Positions 1 through 7,599 of a stretch of DNA of 64,000 nt are shown piece after piece. Position 1 is the first letter of the stretch; each line of letters opens with the position of its first letter. Below the pieces are notes generated by a model. That model ran no database searches and had not been told where the DNA came from. It saw nothing but the letters and a program-made list of their open reading frames with translations. Origin of the DNA: Niastella vici (lineage in GTDB: Bacteria > Bacteroidota > Bacteroidia > Chitinophagales > Chitinophagaceae); the NCBI RefSeq assembly GCF_002077945.1, contig NZ_LVYD01000063.1:1-64000 (forward strand), given 5' to 3'. The translations under genes and the position numbers were made by a program.

Positions 1-15
1 ATTAATAAAAATATT

Positions 16-483
16 GGACCGGTAGCTCTGGACAGAGCATATCCCGACTAAGGTCGGGAAGGTCATAGGTTCCGAAAGCGTTATTAAAATATTGGATCTG
101 TAGCTCTGGACAGAGCATCCCGACTAAAGTCGGGAAGGTCATAGGTTCCGAAAGCGTTATTTAAAAATATTGGACCGGTAGCTCAGTTGGATAGAGCATC
201 CCGACCAAAGTCGGGAAGATCATAGGTTCCGAAAGCGTTATTAAAAATATTGGATCTGACTCTGGACAGAGCATCCCGACTAAAGTCGGGAAGGTCATAG
301 GTTCCGAAAGCGTTATTTAAAAATATTGGACCGGTAGCTCAGTTGGATAGAGCATCCCGACCAAAGTCGGGAAGATCATAGGTTCCGAAAGCGTTATTAA
401 AAATATTGGATCTGACTCTGGACAGAGCATCCCGACTAAAGTCGGGAAGGTCATAGGTTCCGAAAGCGTTATTTAAAAATATT
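16..483 (+). repeat. Tandem array of six degenerate tRNA-Arg-like units
   Basis: Six units begin at 16, 94, 172, 252, 328 and 408 (spacings 76-80 bp) and lead into the intact tRNA-Arg at 484. Two consecutive 156-bp blocks (172-327 and 328-483) appear identical. Each unit keeps a tRNA-like 5' part; units 3 and 5 match the first 27 bases of the real tRNA, including the D arm. The anticodon arm is replaced by a perfect hairpin, CCCGAC or CCCGACC-type stem with an AAA-containing loop, that cannot form a normal 7-base anticodon loop. The T-arm region reads GGTTCCGAAAGCG and no longer pairs, and the 3' acceptor strand is missing. The spacer is an AT-rich TTATTNAAAAATATT. The units are therefore pseudo-tRNAs, probably made by unequal exchange or slippage. 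Whether they are transcribed is unknown. Confidence 0.85.
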
Positions 484-557
484 GGACCGGTAGCTCAGTT
501 GGATAGAGCAGCTGCCTTCTAAGCAGCAGGTCATTGGTTCGAATCCAATCCGGTTCA
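484..557 (+). tRNA. tRNA-Arg (anticodon UCU)
   Basis: A full cloverleaf can be drawn. The acceptor stem is GGACCGG with CCGGTTC plus discriminator A at 557. The D arm is GCTC...GAGC. The anticodon stem GCTGC/GCAGC encloses the loop CTTCTAA, with anticodon TCT reading AGA. The T arm is ATTGG-TTCGAAT-CCAAT. CCA is not encoded, as usual for Bacteroidota. It is the last and only intact member of a tandem series of tRNA-like units, and a strong terminator follows 20 bp downstream. Confidence 0.95.
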
Positions 558-576
558 CGAAAATGGTTCAATATTA

Positions 577-608
577 CAAAACCCGCTCTGGTAGCGGGTT
601 TTGTGTTG
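577..608 (+). terminator. Rho-independent terminator after tRNA-Arg
   Basis: An 11-bp stem CAAAACCCGCT / AGCGGGTTTTG with loop CTGGT begins 20 bp after the tRNA. The 3' arm runs into a T-rich tract (GGGTTTTGTGTT). It would terminate transcripts of the tRNA and any upstream tRNA-like units. Confidence 0.8.
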
Positions 609-948
609 TAATACGCTGGTCTGTATTAAAGCATTTATGTATAATCAGATTATTCTCAATGATTTCTGGTTCGAATCCAATCTGGTGGCCACGCTGGATT
701 TATCAAAGACTTTTTACAAATATTGGTTTGTATAAATCAGCCGGAATACGGCTATCAGCATAGATGTTTTCAATTACCACAGGCTGCCGGTTAAGCATGG
801 CCCATCCGCTGATACAAGCGTTTATCGGAGAATGCCTGCCTTTCCAAAGAGGACTTACAGCATCTTCGTCGGCTTAATAACATCTATCTCCATCTCGTAA
901 TACAAATGTAGTCCCTTCTGCTTATAGGCTGTTTCGATGTTTCTCCTG
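604..948. other. Intergenic stretch with a tRNA 3'-end copy and a possible gene tail
   Basis: No complete gene is seen. At 667-682 the 16 bases TGGTTCGAATCCAATC repeat the T arm and acceptor start of the tRNA at 535-550, forming a 132-bp-spaced direct repeat like those left by tRNA-directed integration. On the minus strand, 948 down to the stop at 855-857 can be read as a coding-looking tail containing ETAYKQKGLHLYYEMEIDV, possibly a remnant of a deleted gene. I do not recognise its family. Confidence 0.4.
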
Positions 949-3726
949 TTATTCTTTCCAGACAGATATAGATACTAAATTGTTATTGCCGGTGAAAACA
1001 ATGAAGTAGCTTCCTGTTGCCAGGCTCGTAACGTCGATACGGGTTTGGGTTATGCCTGCTGCAACGGGAATGGTACGCCATACCCTGCCATCAACGCCAA
1101 TTATTCTTATGTAGGACGTATGATTGGTAACCGGGCAGGTAACCGTAACCGGTGTATTGCCAGTGATCAAACTGGGATATACATTGAATGGCTGTTCATT
1201 ATTGTTATTGAACAAAATAATGGGGCTATAGCGCACCATGCCGCTGTTTTCAACCATTTGTAGCCGGTAGTAAACAGTCCCTGAAGGCACATGCATGTCT
1301 GTCGCTGTATAATTATTCATGGAGTTTTCTGTAGCCGTTACCCGTTGTTCCGGCGTAAACACAATGCCATCTGTACTTCGTTCAACGAGATAATAACTCA
1401 TGTTCTCTTCATTGGTTGTTTGCCAGTACAGTTGAACAGTACCGCTTTTGCGGTGACCGCTGAAATGCAACAGGGTTTCTGCCAGTGTAGAACAGACGCT
1501 CAGCGTAAGGCTTTTACTGGTGGTGCTGGTACAGCCGCCAATGGTGCTGGTAACTGAAATGATATATTTTCCGGTATCCAAAATAGAAACAGGGTTCAGA
1601 ACAAGGGTATTTCCGGTGCTGATGTTTCCGCCGGGCCGCTGCCAGGAGTAGCTGAAGAAAGGGCTGGAAGGAAGGCTGAGCACGGCGGCGCCTCCAATAC
1701 AGGTACTACCGGTGGTGACCACATTTGGTACCACCAGGGTGTCGATGGTAATGCTGCGCGAATAACTGTTGGCGCAGGCGTCGGCCATCAGGAACGTATA
1801 CGTGCCTGATGGAAGGCCGGTGAATACGGGACTCGACTGCATCGGCGTGGCATTGAGTCCGTTGATGATCTGGAATTGAAACGGCAGTATTCCGCGTGTG
1901 CTGTCGGGCAGCAATGCTACCTGCCGGGTGGCCCCGCAAAGGGCAACGGCAGCAGCCGGATTGAACAAGGGCTGTGTATACACAGGGACAACGATGGTAT
2001 CGGTAACAACATCACACCCCCAACCGCTCATGTCGTTCAGGATGGTTGGATTATAAGCAGTACTGTAGTGGTAGGCGGCATAGTAGGTACCGGGCGAAAG
2101 ATTCGTCACCTCATCACTGAAAGAGGAACTATTAGCGCCTTTGTTATAGATCGAATTGACCGTGATGGTGCCATCGGGAAATGCAGAAGACCAATATGTA
2201 TTGGTTGAAGCAAACAGCAGGATCTTACTGGCGTTCGTACAACCTTTTACCAGCGAAGCGGAGAACGAGGAATGGCGTAGATCACCAGGTCCTATAGTAA
2301 CCATTACACTGTCTTTCTCTCCGCACGTAGTAATGGCGATTATTTTATAAGTGCCTACGGTAAAATAGTCCAGCAACACCCCGTTGAAGGTTACATTTTT
2401 TATGGTATCAGGATAGGTCAGGGGATGCACCGTGCCATCGACAGTTGTCATGGAAGAAGGACCTGATGCCACCACGATGTACCCCTGCCTGGAGTTGAAA
2501 TTGAAATCCATTTGCAGACCTGTTGTTCCTTCCTTGCAGGAGGCGTATATCATCGGGAAGGCATTGGTAATATGAAATGCAGCTCCGCCTGCCCAGTCGA
2601 ACTGAAGGGAATCTTTCTGGCAGCAATCCTGCCTGATCACTTTATACCCCGCAGCGGGTGGAAATCCTGAAAACGTTGAATTATTGGTTTGTGTAGCCAG
2701 GATGGCGCCGGTGGGGCTTACCAATGTATAGGTAATGGTGCTGCAATGCTTGGATGAAGGGAATTGGCTGTTGTCATTATATTGATCAAATGTATAGGCG
2801 AATTGACCGCCACAACCTGGTAAAACGGCGGAGTTGGCAACCATATCGAACCCCTGTAGATCAAGATCAATGACAGCGGAACCGGTTACGCCGCAATTAT
2901 TGGTGACCCTTACGGCCATGGTTTTGTTATCGCCCGGAATATGGTGATACTTAAGCGTGAACTGACTTGTAATATCGCCGAAAATGTCAGGGGTATTGAC
3001 CGTATTCGTAGTAACCGTGCCATCGGGCCCTGTCAACGAAACGGTATAAGGGGGCTTGAAACCGGTTATAAAACTTCTGACATTACAGGCAAAAGAATCA
3101 CAGCCAAGGTATTGGAGACCTGCGCCACCTATAGCCACACTACTGGTGCCGGCGCTGAGCGTTACTACCCTGGTTTGAAAATTACCGCACGAATCTATCA
3201 CCTTGCAGGTATAGTCGCCGGCGGGGAGGTTGGTAAATACATTGTTGCCTGCAGATAGCCCCGCGATAACAGGAGAAGGGCTCACCAGCGAATCGATAAA
3301 CGGTCCGTGGCCATCGGTAACATAGAAGGTTATAGAACCATCGCTGCTCGAAGAACAGCTGGGCGATTGCGTGGTAACGTCCAGTGAGGGAACTGTGTAC
3401 GTACCGGTTACTGTAAAATTACCGGTAACAGATGTATTACAACTATCGGTTACCAGTACAGTATAGCTGCCCGGCGCCAGCGATTGCAAAATATTCGACG
3501 ATTGCGGCAGCGATAAAGCAGGGCCCGCAATAATACTGAAGACATAAGGGGAGGAACCACCCGATACCGATACGGTAGCTTTTCCCGTGGCGGCGCAACG
3601 GCTTTCAGTAATGTTGATTGAATTAATAGTCAGGGGTGTGGCGGCAGGGCATTGCGCCTTTGCCTTTTGCATAGTAACAATGATCAACAGCATGCAAAGG
3701 ATTGCATGGTTTAGGGTACGGCGCAT
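949..3726 (-). CDS. Secreted SprB-repeat-like protein with T9SS type A sorting domain
   Basis: The 925-residue product begins with a signal peptide (MRRTLNHAILCMLLIIVTMQ, cleavage near AKAQ). It continues with Ig-like/SprB-type repeats carrying the pattern G-x-x-PY-x-F-S...L-x-PG-x-Y-x-V-x-V-x-D-x-C near residues 50-110 and again later (GPFIDSLV, ILPFQFQI). An Ig-like segment lies around 690-760 (GKYIISVTSTIGGC). A segment near 770-840 resembles the repeats that precede sorting domains (YLVERSTDG, YYRLQMVE). The last 80 residues (FNVYPSLITGN...GSYFIVF) match the type A C-terminal sorting domain used by the type IX secretion system, so the protein should cross the outer membrane and be surface-attached or released. 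Many paired cysteines suit an extracellular location. It is monocistronic here. The function is probably adhesin-like, which is inference. Confidence 0.85.
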   Translation of the reverse strand: MRRTLNHAILCMLLIIVTMQKAKAQCPAATPLTINSINITESRCAATGKATVSVSGGSSPYVFSIIAGPALSLPQSSNILQSLAPGSYTVLVTDSCNTSVTGNFTVTGTYTVPSLDVTTQSPSCSSSSDGSITFYVTDGHGPFIDSLVSPSPVIAGLSAGNNVFTNLPAGDYTCKVIDSCGNFQTRVVTLSAGTSSVAIGGAGLQYLGCDSFACNVRSFITGFKPPYTVSLTGPDGTVTTNTVNTPDIFGDITSQFTLKYHHIPGDNKTMAVRVTNNCGVTGSAVIDLDLQGFDMVANSAVLPGCGGQFAYTFDQYNDNSQFPSSKHCSTITYTLVSPTGAILATQTNNSTFSGFPPAAGYKVIRQDCCQKDSLQFDWAGGAAFHITNAFPMIYASCKEGTTGLQMDFNFNSRQGYIVVASGPSSMTTVDGTVHPLTYPDTIKNVTFNGVLLDYFTVGTYKIIAITTCGEKDSVMVTIGPGDLRHSSFSASLVKGCTNASKILLFASTNTYWSSAFPDGTITVNSIYNKGANSSSFSDEVTNLSPGTYYAAYHYSTAYNPTILNDMSGWGCDVVTDTIVVPVYTQPLFNPAAAVALCGATRQVALLPDSTRGILPFQFQIINGLNATPMQSSPVFTGLPSGTYTFLMADACANSYSRSITIDTLVVPNVVTTGSTCIGGAAVLSLPSSPFFSYSWQRPGGNISTGNTLVLNPVSILDTGKYIISVTSTIGGCTSTTSKSLTLSVCSTLAETLLHFSGHRKSGTVQLYWQTTNEENMSYYLVERSTDGIVFTPEQRVTATENSMNNYTATDMHVPSGTVYYRLQMVENSGMVRYSPIILFNNNNEQPFNVYPSLITGNTPVTVTCPVTNHTSYIRIIGVDGRVWRTIPVAAGITQTRIDVTSLATGSYFIVFTGNNNLVSISVWKE

Positions 3727-3913
3727 TATTTTGTTTTTTTCTGGGTGTGGAAATCGGATTTTTATTGTACGGTATACAGGGCGGGCGCAAGGTATTTTTT
3801 CTAATATAAAAGGAAGATCAAAATACTTGGATGTTGTATAGACGTGATTTTATATATAAAAAAGCTCCGGCAAAATATCGGATCTCATTTTATTTAGAAA
3901 TATTCTTATATCA

Positions 3914-4176
3914 TCATTGCTGCTCGTAAGCGCCCATGTCAATCAATCCATTCACTACCCTGGGCTTGCCATCGTAATCTTTTTCTGTAGCGTCCGTGAT
4001 CCAGGCAGGATTGCCCTTACCTACAGCCGGGCTTCCTGTTTTCAAATGCAGGTCGGGTGTGGTAAGGCTGGTGAAAAGCGGGTCCTGGAAAAAAGAATGC
4101 GCGTCTTGTTGGGGTTGGACGTTGGATATGTTATTATCTCGTAGACCATCCAAATAAAGGTCGTTGCCATTATTTT
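3914..4176 (-). pseudogene. C-terminal fragment of a choice-of-anchor Q / beta-helix protein
   Basis: About 87 codons remain, running from an abrupt upstream junction near 4176. The end reads LKTGSPAVGKGNP...DYDGKPRVVNGLIDMGAYEQQ, the characteristic tail of secreted right-handed beta-helix proteins (choice-of-anchor Q domain, polysaccharide lyase-like). Intact members have several hundred residues plus a signal peptide, all missing here. The reading frame continues upstream of the first ATG (NGNDLYLDG), so that methionine is internal rather than a true start. The fragment abuts an oppositely oriented remnant at about 4177, which marks a rearrangement joint. Confidence 0.7.
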
Positions 4177-4332
4177 CACATTAAGCCCGACATATCAGGA
4201 GAACTTCCTGATAAACCTCAAATGGAGTATATAGTGAAAGAGTTCGGAATTGAAAGTCCTTTACTGGATGAATATATTAACATTAATAACGAAGACATGG
4301 TGGTTAATATCGTTCTTCCAGTCGTTTCCTAA
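4177..4332 (+). pseudogene. C-terminal fragment of an unrecognised protein
   Basis: From the joint near 4176 a plus-strand frame reads HIKPDISGELPDKPQMEYI...DMVVNIVLPVVS and ends at TAA 4330-4332. Composition and codon use look coding, but there is no plausible start and the family is not recognised. It appears to be the 3' end of a gene whose 5' part was lost in the same event that truncated the neighbouring beta-helix gene. Confidence 0.4.
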
Positions 4333-4405
4333 AAAACTACCGCCCTTTTCATACCAGCTCAATAGATTATCTTCGAATAAACACCGCATTGCCATGTATC
4401 ATCAT

Positions 4406-4521
4406 TTATCCAATTTTATTCGCATGTAATTCGGTTGATTCCAGGTACCAATCTTCTTCATCATACAACACAAACCTAAGTTGTATTTGCGCTACCCGGT
4501 GATAACCGCGTTTTTTTTGCT
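4406..4521 (-). pseudogene. Possible short gene tail, unrecognised
   Basis: Between stops, the minus strand reads about 37 codons with coding-like composition (GYHRVAQIQLRFVLYDEEDW then YLESTELHANKIG), ending at 4406-4408. A run of eight A residues at the upstream edge could hide a frameshift. The rest of 4333-4625 shows no gene. This is a low-confidence remnant call based only on composition. Confidence 0.25.
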
Positions 4522-4625
4522 AAACAGCTCAAAAATAATAACTTGCAAATATTGTTTCCCGCTAAAAGTAGTGTATAATAGCGGAAATATAATGTTAGCT
4601 GAGATTTTTAAAAATCACTACAAAA

Positions 4626-5171
4626 ATGCTAAGCGAAGAACTTAAAGACCAAATTCTGAATACTAAACTGAATTTCCTTAATGGCTATTTAATGGCATTA
4701 GGCTTTTTGAATTCATACTCAGTGGTTGGATATCGAGGTAAATTATTTGCATTTAATTTCTCAGCAGGTAATATTGAAAAGTGTGTACAAGATAACGCTT
4801 ATGAACTTTTTGGAGTATATCCAAATGATTGGAATATTGAAATAAGAAAGAACGATGATTGGGAAACTAAGTTGAAATCTGAGTTAAATGCCTCTTTGAC
4901 AAGGAGAATTCCTCATAAAGGGAATGAACTGTTGACTAAACAGTTAGACTATAGTAAAAATAACCTAGTTGATGACTTGAACTATCGGGTTAAGTTTTCG
5001 AATGAATATTTTGTAAGCATATTAAAAAGTGAATTTATTACTGATAAGACTGATGTATATGAATTAATTGTAAAAGATGTAGGAGCTTCTTATAGAATTG
5101 TTGGCATTGATTTGATATTCGAAATAGAATCCACGAAGCTACTTTTTCTACAACTAATAGGAAATGATTAA
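4626..5171 (+). CDS. Hypothetical protein in low-GC cassette-like region
   Basis: A 181-residue soluble protein with no signal peptide or membrane segment. It is rich in Asn, Lys, Tyr and Phe and noticeably lower in GC than the genes beyond 7.5 kb. I do not recognise a family. The N-terminal 60 residues are mixed helix/strand (LNFLNGYLMALGFLNSYSVV) and the C-terminal half is more charged. It is the first of four small orphan genes on the plus strand, each followed by a stretch with inverted repeats that resembles a cassette boundary. Low GC and lack of relatives suggest recent acquisition. Confidence 0.6.
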   Translation: MLSEELKDQILNTKLNFLNGYLMALGFLNSYSVVGYRGKLFAFNFSAGNIEKCVQDNAYELFGVYPNDWNIEIRKNDDWETKLKSELNASLTRRIPHKGNELLTKQLDYSKNNLVDDLNYRVKFSNEYFVSILKSEFITDKTDVYELIVKDVGASYRIVGIDLIFEIESTKLLFLQLIGND

Positions 5172-5177
5172 ACATCA

Positions 5178-5307
5178 GCTAACATTGGTTTCCTGCAACA
5201 GTGGCTTCGGAATAGATAATCAATAATATATCTTTACCCGGCTTCGGAACAGGAAATGAGCTGCGGAACTATGAATATCACTGCTACAGAAAGCCCTGTC
5301 CGTTAGC
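5178..5307 (+). other. Cassette-boundary-like inverted repeat (attC-like), site A
   Basis: GCTAAC at 5178-5183 pairs with GTTAGC at 5302-5307. Inside, ACAGTGGCTT (about 5198-5206) can pair imperfectly with AAGCCCTGT (5291-5299), and TTTCCTG pairs with CAGGAAA. The 3' element CCGTTAGCGG sits 10 bp before the next start codon. This resembles the outer and inner paired boxes of integron attC sites (GTTRRRY at the cassette end), but the spacer lengths are asymmetric (14 versus 2), so the call is tentative. Confidence 0.35.
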
Positions 5308-5316
5308 GGTAATGCT

Positions 5317-6204
5317 ATGACGACATCAAAAATATACGAAAAAATTAGAACAATTGCTGCGACTGTTAATGGCGACAGATTTGCTGTTGCTGAGTTTGAC
5401 AGTAAAGTTCAAGTCTGGGACTTGACACTAGGCTTGGTAAACAAGTTTTCTACAGACTTTGACTTTGGCGGTAATCGCTTATCTATTTCAGAGGACGGAA
5501 AATATTTAGTTATTGGTGGTTATTCAGCAAACACAATTACTGCCTTTGACATTGACACAGGACAAAAGATTTGGCAACGAAAGGATTTGAAAAAGTGTGG
5601 GTCTGTGAAAATCCTAAATAAACTTGACAACCGAGTTTTTGTAAACTTAGAAAGACAGGGAACTCATATTCTTAACATTCATAACGGTGAAACGGTAGAC
5701 AACTTAAAAGGCGTAGAATTTTATTACGAAAACTCTTATGGCAATATTGACTTGCTTGAAAAATCTACGACATACTCACTTGCAGACAGAATAAAAGGCA
5801 AGACAGTAAAGAATAAGCCAAAAACGACTTTCGCAATTCTTGACACTGCATTTTCAAAAGATAAAATTGTTTGTGCATATTCGGGCAATCCATTAGAAAG
5901 TATATCGACGGACAACTTTGAAAATATATGGGTAACTAAAGTGGTTGGGAACTTTCTTGAAATTGAATACTCCGTTGAACTTAATAAAATACTTGGTATT
6001 CGTTGGGAATATGAAAAAGGAAGCCCTAAGTTTTTATGTTACGTTGACATTAACACAGGGAAAGTTGAGAAAGAAGTTAATCTTGGTGAACCAATAGAAG
6101 CTGAGTTTCTAAAACAAGGCAGTCTTATGCTGACAAGTCAAGGAAAACTTTACTCAACATCGACTGTGCAACAAATAAGACAGTTTGACTTTGAAAGTGA
6201 ATAA
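5317..6204 (+). CDS. WD40/PQQ-like beta-propeller protein
   Basis: A 295-residue cytoplasmic protein without a signal peptide. The N-terminal half has recurring four-strand motifs: GDRFAVAEFDSKVQVWDLT near residues 20-38, ISEDGKYLVIGGYSANTITA near 62-82, and GQKIWQRKDL near 87-96. These are the hallmarks of WD40/quinoprotein-like propellers. Repeats in the second half are degenerate (NLEIEYSVELNKILGIRWEY, YVDINTGKVEKEVNL). Such proteins act as protein-interaction scaffolds or sensors, and the partner is unknown. It lies in the low-GC block, framed by cassette-like sites on both sides, which suggests mobile origin. Confidence 0.65.
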   Translation: MTTSKIYEKIRTIAATVNGDRFAVAEFDSKVQVWDLTLGLVNKFSTDFDFGGNRLSISEDGKYLVIGGYSANTITAFDIDTGQKIWQRKDLKKCGSVKILNKLDNRVFVNLERQGTHILNIHNGETVDNLKGVEFYYENSYGNIDLLEKSTTYSLADRIKGKTVKNKPKTTFAILDTAFSKDKIVCAYSGNPLESISTDNFENIWVTKVVGNFLEIEYSVELNKILGIRWEYEKGSPKFLCYVDINTGKVEKEVNLGEPIEAEFLKQGSLMLTSQGKLYSTSTVQQIRQFDFESE

Positions 6205-6221
6205 GCACATACACACAGGTT

Positions 6222-6337
6222 TTGCGTTAGTGGGCAGACAGTGCAAATAGAGACATTAGAGCAATTAGTAAAAGTTGGTGCAGGCAGACAGTTTTCGGTT
6301 TCAAAGCCTACCAGCGCAAAGCCCGAAACCGTTGTAT
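6222..6337 (+). other. Cassette-boundary-like inverted repeat, site B
   Basis: GGTTTTGCGTTAG near 6219-6231 can pair with CGCAAAGCCC near 6315-6325, and CGGTTTC pairs with GAAACCG around a short loop. The stretch ends in CCGTTGTATGC about 10 bp before the next ATG at 6346, the same arrangement as sites A and C. The similarity between sites is in layout and in the terminal CCGTT, not in primary sequence. Confidence 0.3.
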
Positions 6338-6345
6338 GCAATCAT

Positions 6346-6807
6346 ATGACAACTCAAGAAATTATAGCAAATAAAGAGAGCATTTATTTTTGCGCTAAAG
6401 CATTTCGGGAAGATGCGAATACATTAATGCTTCAACTTTCACAGAAATTCGATTTTAATTTAAGTGATTGCGGCGCATGGCCAATTATAGTTTATAAAAC
6501 AAATTACAATAATAAGGGCATACTTAACCCAGACTGGACATTCTATCTTCATGGATCTCATTGTCGTTTTGATAATTTGAGAACCGGACAAGCAATCGAA
6601 GTTAAATACACAGAAAAGCCTGAGTTTGGTTGTTTAGATGGGTTTTTCTTTTTTAATTATATGCAAACAACGGACAGGTTTAAAGAATTGTCCAATTGGT
6701 TTATCGATCATCTAAATGTTTACACTGCACTTGAAGTATTAGCCGAAGAAGGGACTTTGACAAAAAAGCCAAGCATTGGATCGGGTAGTTATGTTTTTGC
6801 GTTATAG
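6346..6807 (+). CDS. Hypothetical protein, possibly DUF6896-like
   Basis: The start chosen is the ATG at 6346 (MTTQEIIANKESIYFCAKAF). The frame stays open upstream to a GTG at 6241, but that would run through the boundary element. The 153-residue product is soluble. A central segment (FYLHGSHCRFDN...IEVKYTEK...GCLDGFFF) recalls small bacterial proteins of the DUF6896 type, in which an HG-x-x-C motif is followed by an acidic loop and an aromatic strand. That resemblance is from memory and weak. It is low in GC and lies between cassette-like sites. Confidence 0.55.
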   Translation: MTTQEIIANKESIYFCAKAFREDANTLMLQLSQKFDFNLSDCGAWPIIVYKTNYNNKGILNPDWTFYLHGSHCRFDNLRTGQAIEVKYTEKPEFGCLDGFFFFNYMQTTDRFKELSNWFIDHLNVYTALEVLAEEGTLTKKPSIGSGSYVFAL

Positions 6808-7032
6808 TATGCGTACAACAGTACATTGGTAATATGGCGGGCGACAAATATATTCTCAGCATTTAGTTCGCTATTGGGCTTCAGTTTCAGCCGACGAATA
6901 ACGCCGAGCAATTGAACAAATAATGAACTTTTAGTTATAAATTTAGCAGCGGTGTCAGTCTGACGATTTTCAAACGCCGACACATCGCCAAGCCGTTATC
7001 CGTTGTAAGCAATACACCGCCAATCGAATATC
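6808..7032 (+). other. Intergenic stretch with cassette-boundary-like repeat, site C
   Basis: After the stop, GCGTACAAC (about 6831-6839 is excluded; the copy is at 6811-6819) nearly mirrors GTTGTAAGC at about 7002-7010, the latter preceded by CCGTTATC and followed 22 bp later by the next ATG. The 225-bp stretch has no gene. As at sites A and B, a CCGTT(G/A) element lies just before the following start codon. Confidence 0.3.
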
Positions 7033-7455
7033 ATGGAAGAAACTGAAATTGAAATACGGCATTGCTCGCTTTGCCGACCAATTGAAAGAAATGAAGAAAA
7101 GTACCAAACAAACATCATTGCGACAAGTTGTATCTGGCGAGAGAATTTAGAAGTTGACTATACACTACAAATGAGTCCCAGCGTTGCACAGACTTACATT
7201 GTTGTTTTAAATCAGCCAGTAAAGTTTCACCTCAACATGAGTTTATGGCTCTTCTATGACTGCCCAACTGCATATTACAATGGCTACGAAAATGAAGCGG
7301 AAATTGAACAGGCAAAATTTTGTTTTGGTCAAATCACCAACCTTGTTTCTTATAATGAGTTAGGAGGTTTTTGCGTAGGGCAGCGGCGCGAGCTTGCTCG
7401 CAGGCGCGGACACTTTTCCGGACATTTTAACCCTAAGATTTACAAAAGCCTCTAA
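7033..7455 (+). CDS. Hypothetical protein with scar-derived C-terminus
   Basis: A 140-residue soluble protein of unknown family with a CSLC pair near residues 11-14 and several further cysteines, which may bind metal. The N-terminal 115 residues have the low-GC, Asn/Tyr-rich composition of the neighbouring orphans. From about residue 115 (GQRRELARRRGHFSGHF) composition changes abruptly to GC-rich and arginine-rich, and the underlying DNA contains the perfect palindrome GCGAGCTTGCTCGC (7388-7401). The stop codon lies inside the terminator hairpin. The tail is therefore probably read-through into an unrelated element and the native C-terminus may be lost. Confidence 0.5.
   Translation: MEETEIEIRHCSLCRPIERNEEKYQTNIIATSCIWRENLEVDYTLQMSPSVAQTYIVVLNQPVKFHLNMSLWLFYDCPTAYYNGYENEAEIEQAKFCFGQITNLVSYNELGGFCVGQRRELARRRGHFSGHFNPKIYKSL
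7388..7425. repeat. GC-rich palindrome and possible mobile-element scar
   Basis: The perfect 6-bp inverted repeat GCGAGC-TT-GCTCGC is followed by CGGACACTTTTCCGGACA, whose reverse complement starts TGTCCGGAAAAGTGTCCG, an imperfect palindrome like an insertion-sequence terminus. Base composition differs sharply from the flanking AT-rich gene. No transposase remains, so this could be an excision scar. Confidence 0.3.
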
Positions 7456-7473
7456 TAATTTAGGGGCTTTTTC
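7444..7473 (+). terminator. Rho-independent terminator
   Basis: Arms AAAAGCCTCTAA and TTTAGGGGCTTTT surround a 3-base loop with one G-T wobble, followed by TTTTTCTTT. It closes the low-GC orphan block and insulates the downstream sigma factor gene. Confidence 0.75.
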
Positions 7474-7599
7474 TTTGATCGATGTGCTCCGAAAGTATAG
7501 CATCACGAGAGCGATCAGGTGTTTGCGCTGACATGCCTGGAATGCAATTGATTGAATAGGTGTATATTAATTACCTTTATAAGAGTCGAACAATCGTCC

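Noticed and set aside
16-483. CRISPR-like repeat-spacer array
   Set aside because: The conserved units are contiguous tRNA-like sequences with no unique spacers and no cas genes nearby.
4574-4579. TATAAT -10 box upstream of the orphan gene at 4626
   Set aside because: Bacteroidota primary sigma uses -33/-7 (TTTG/TAnnTTTG); no suitable partner box is present and AT-rich DNA gives such hits by chance.
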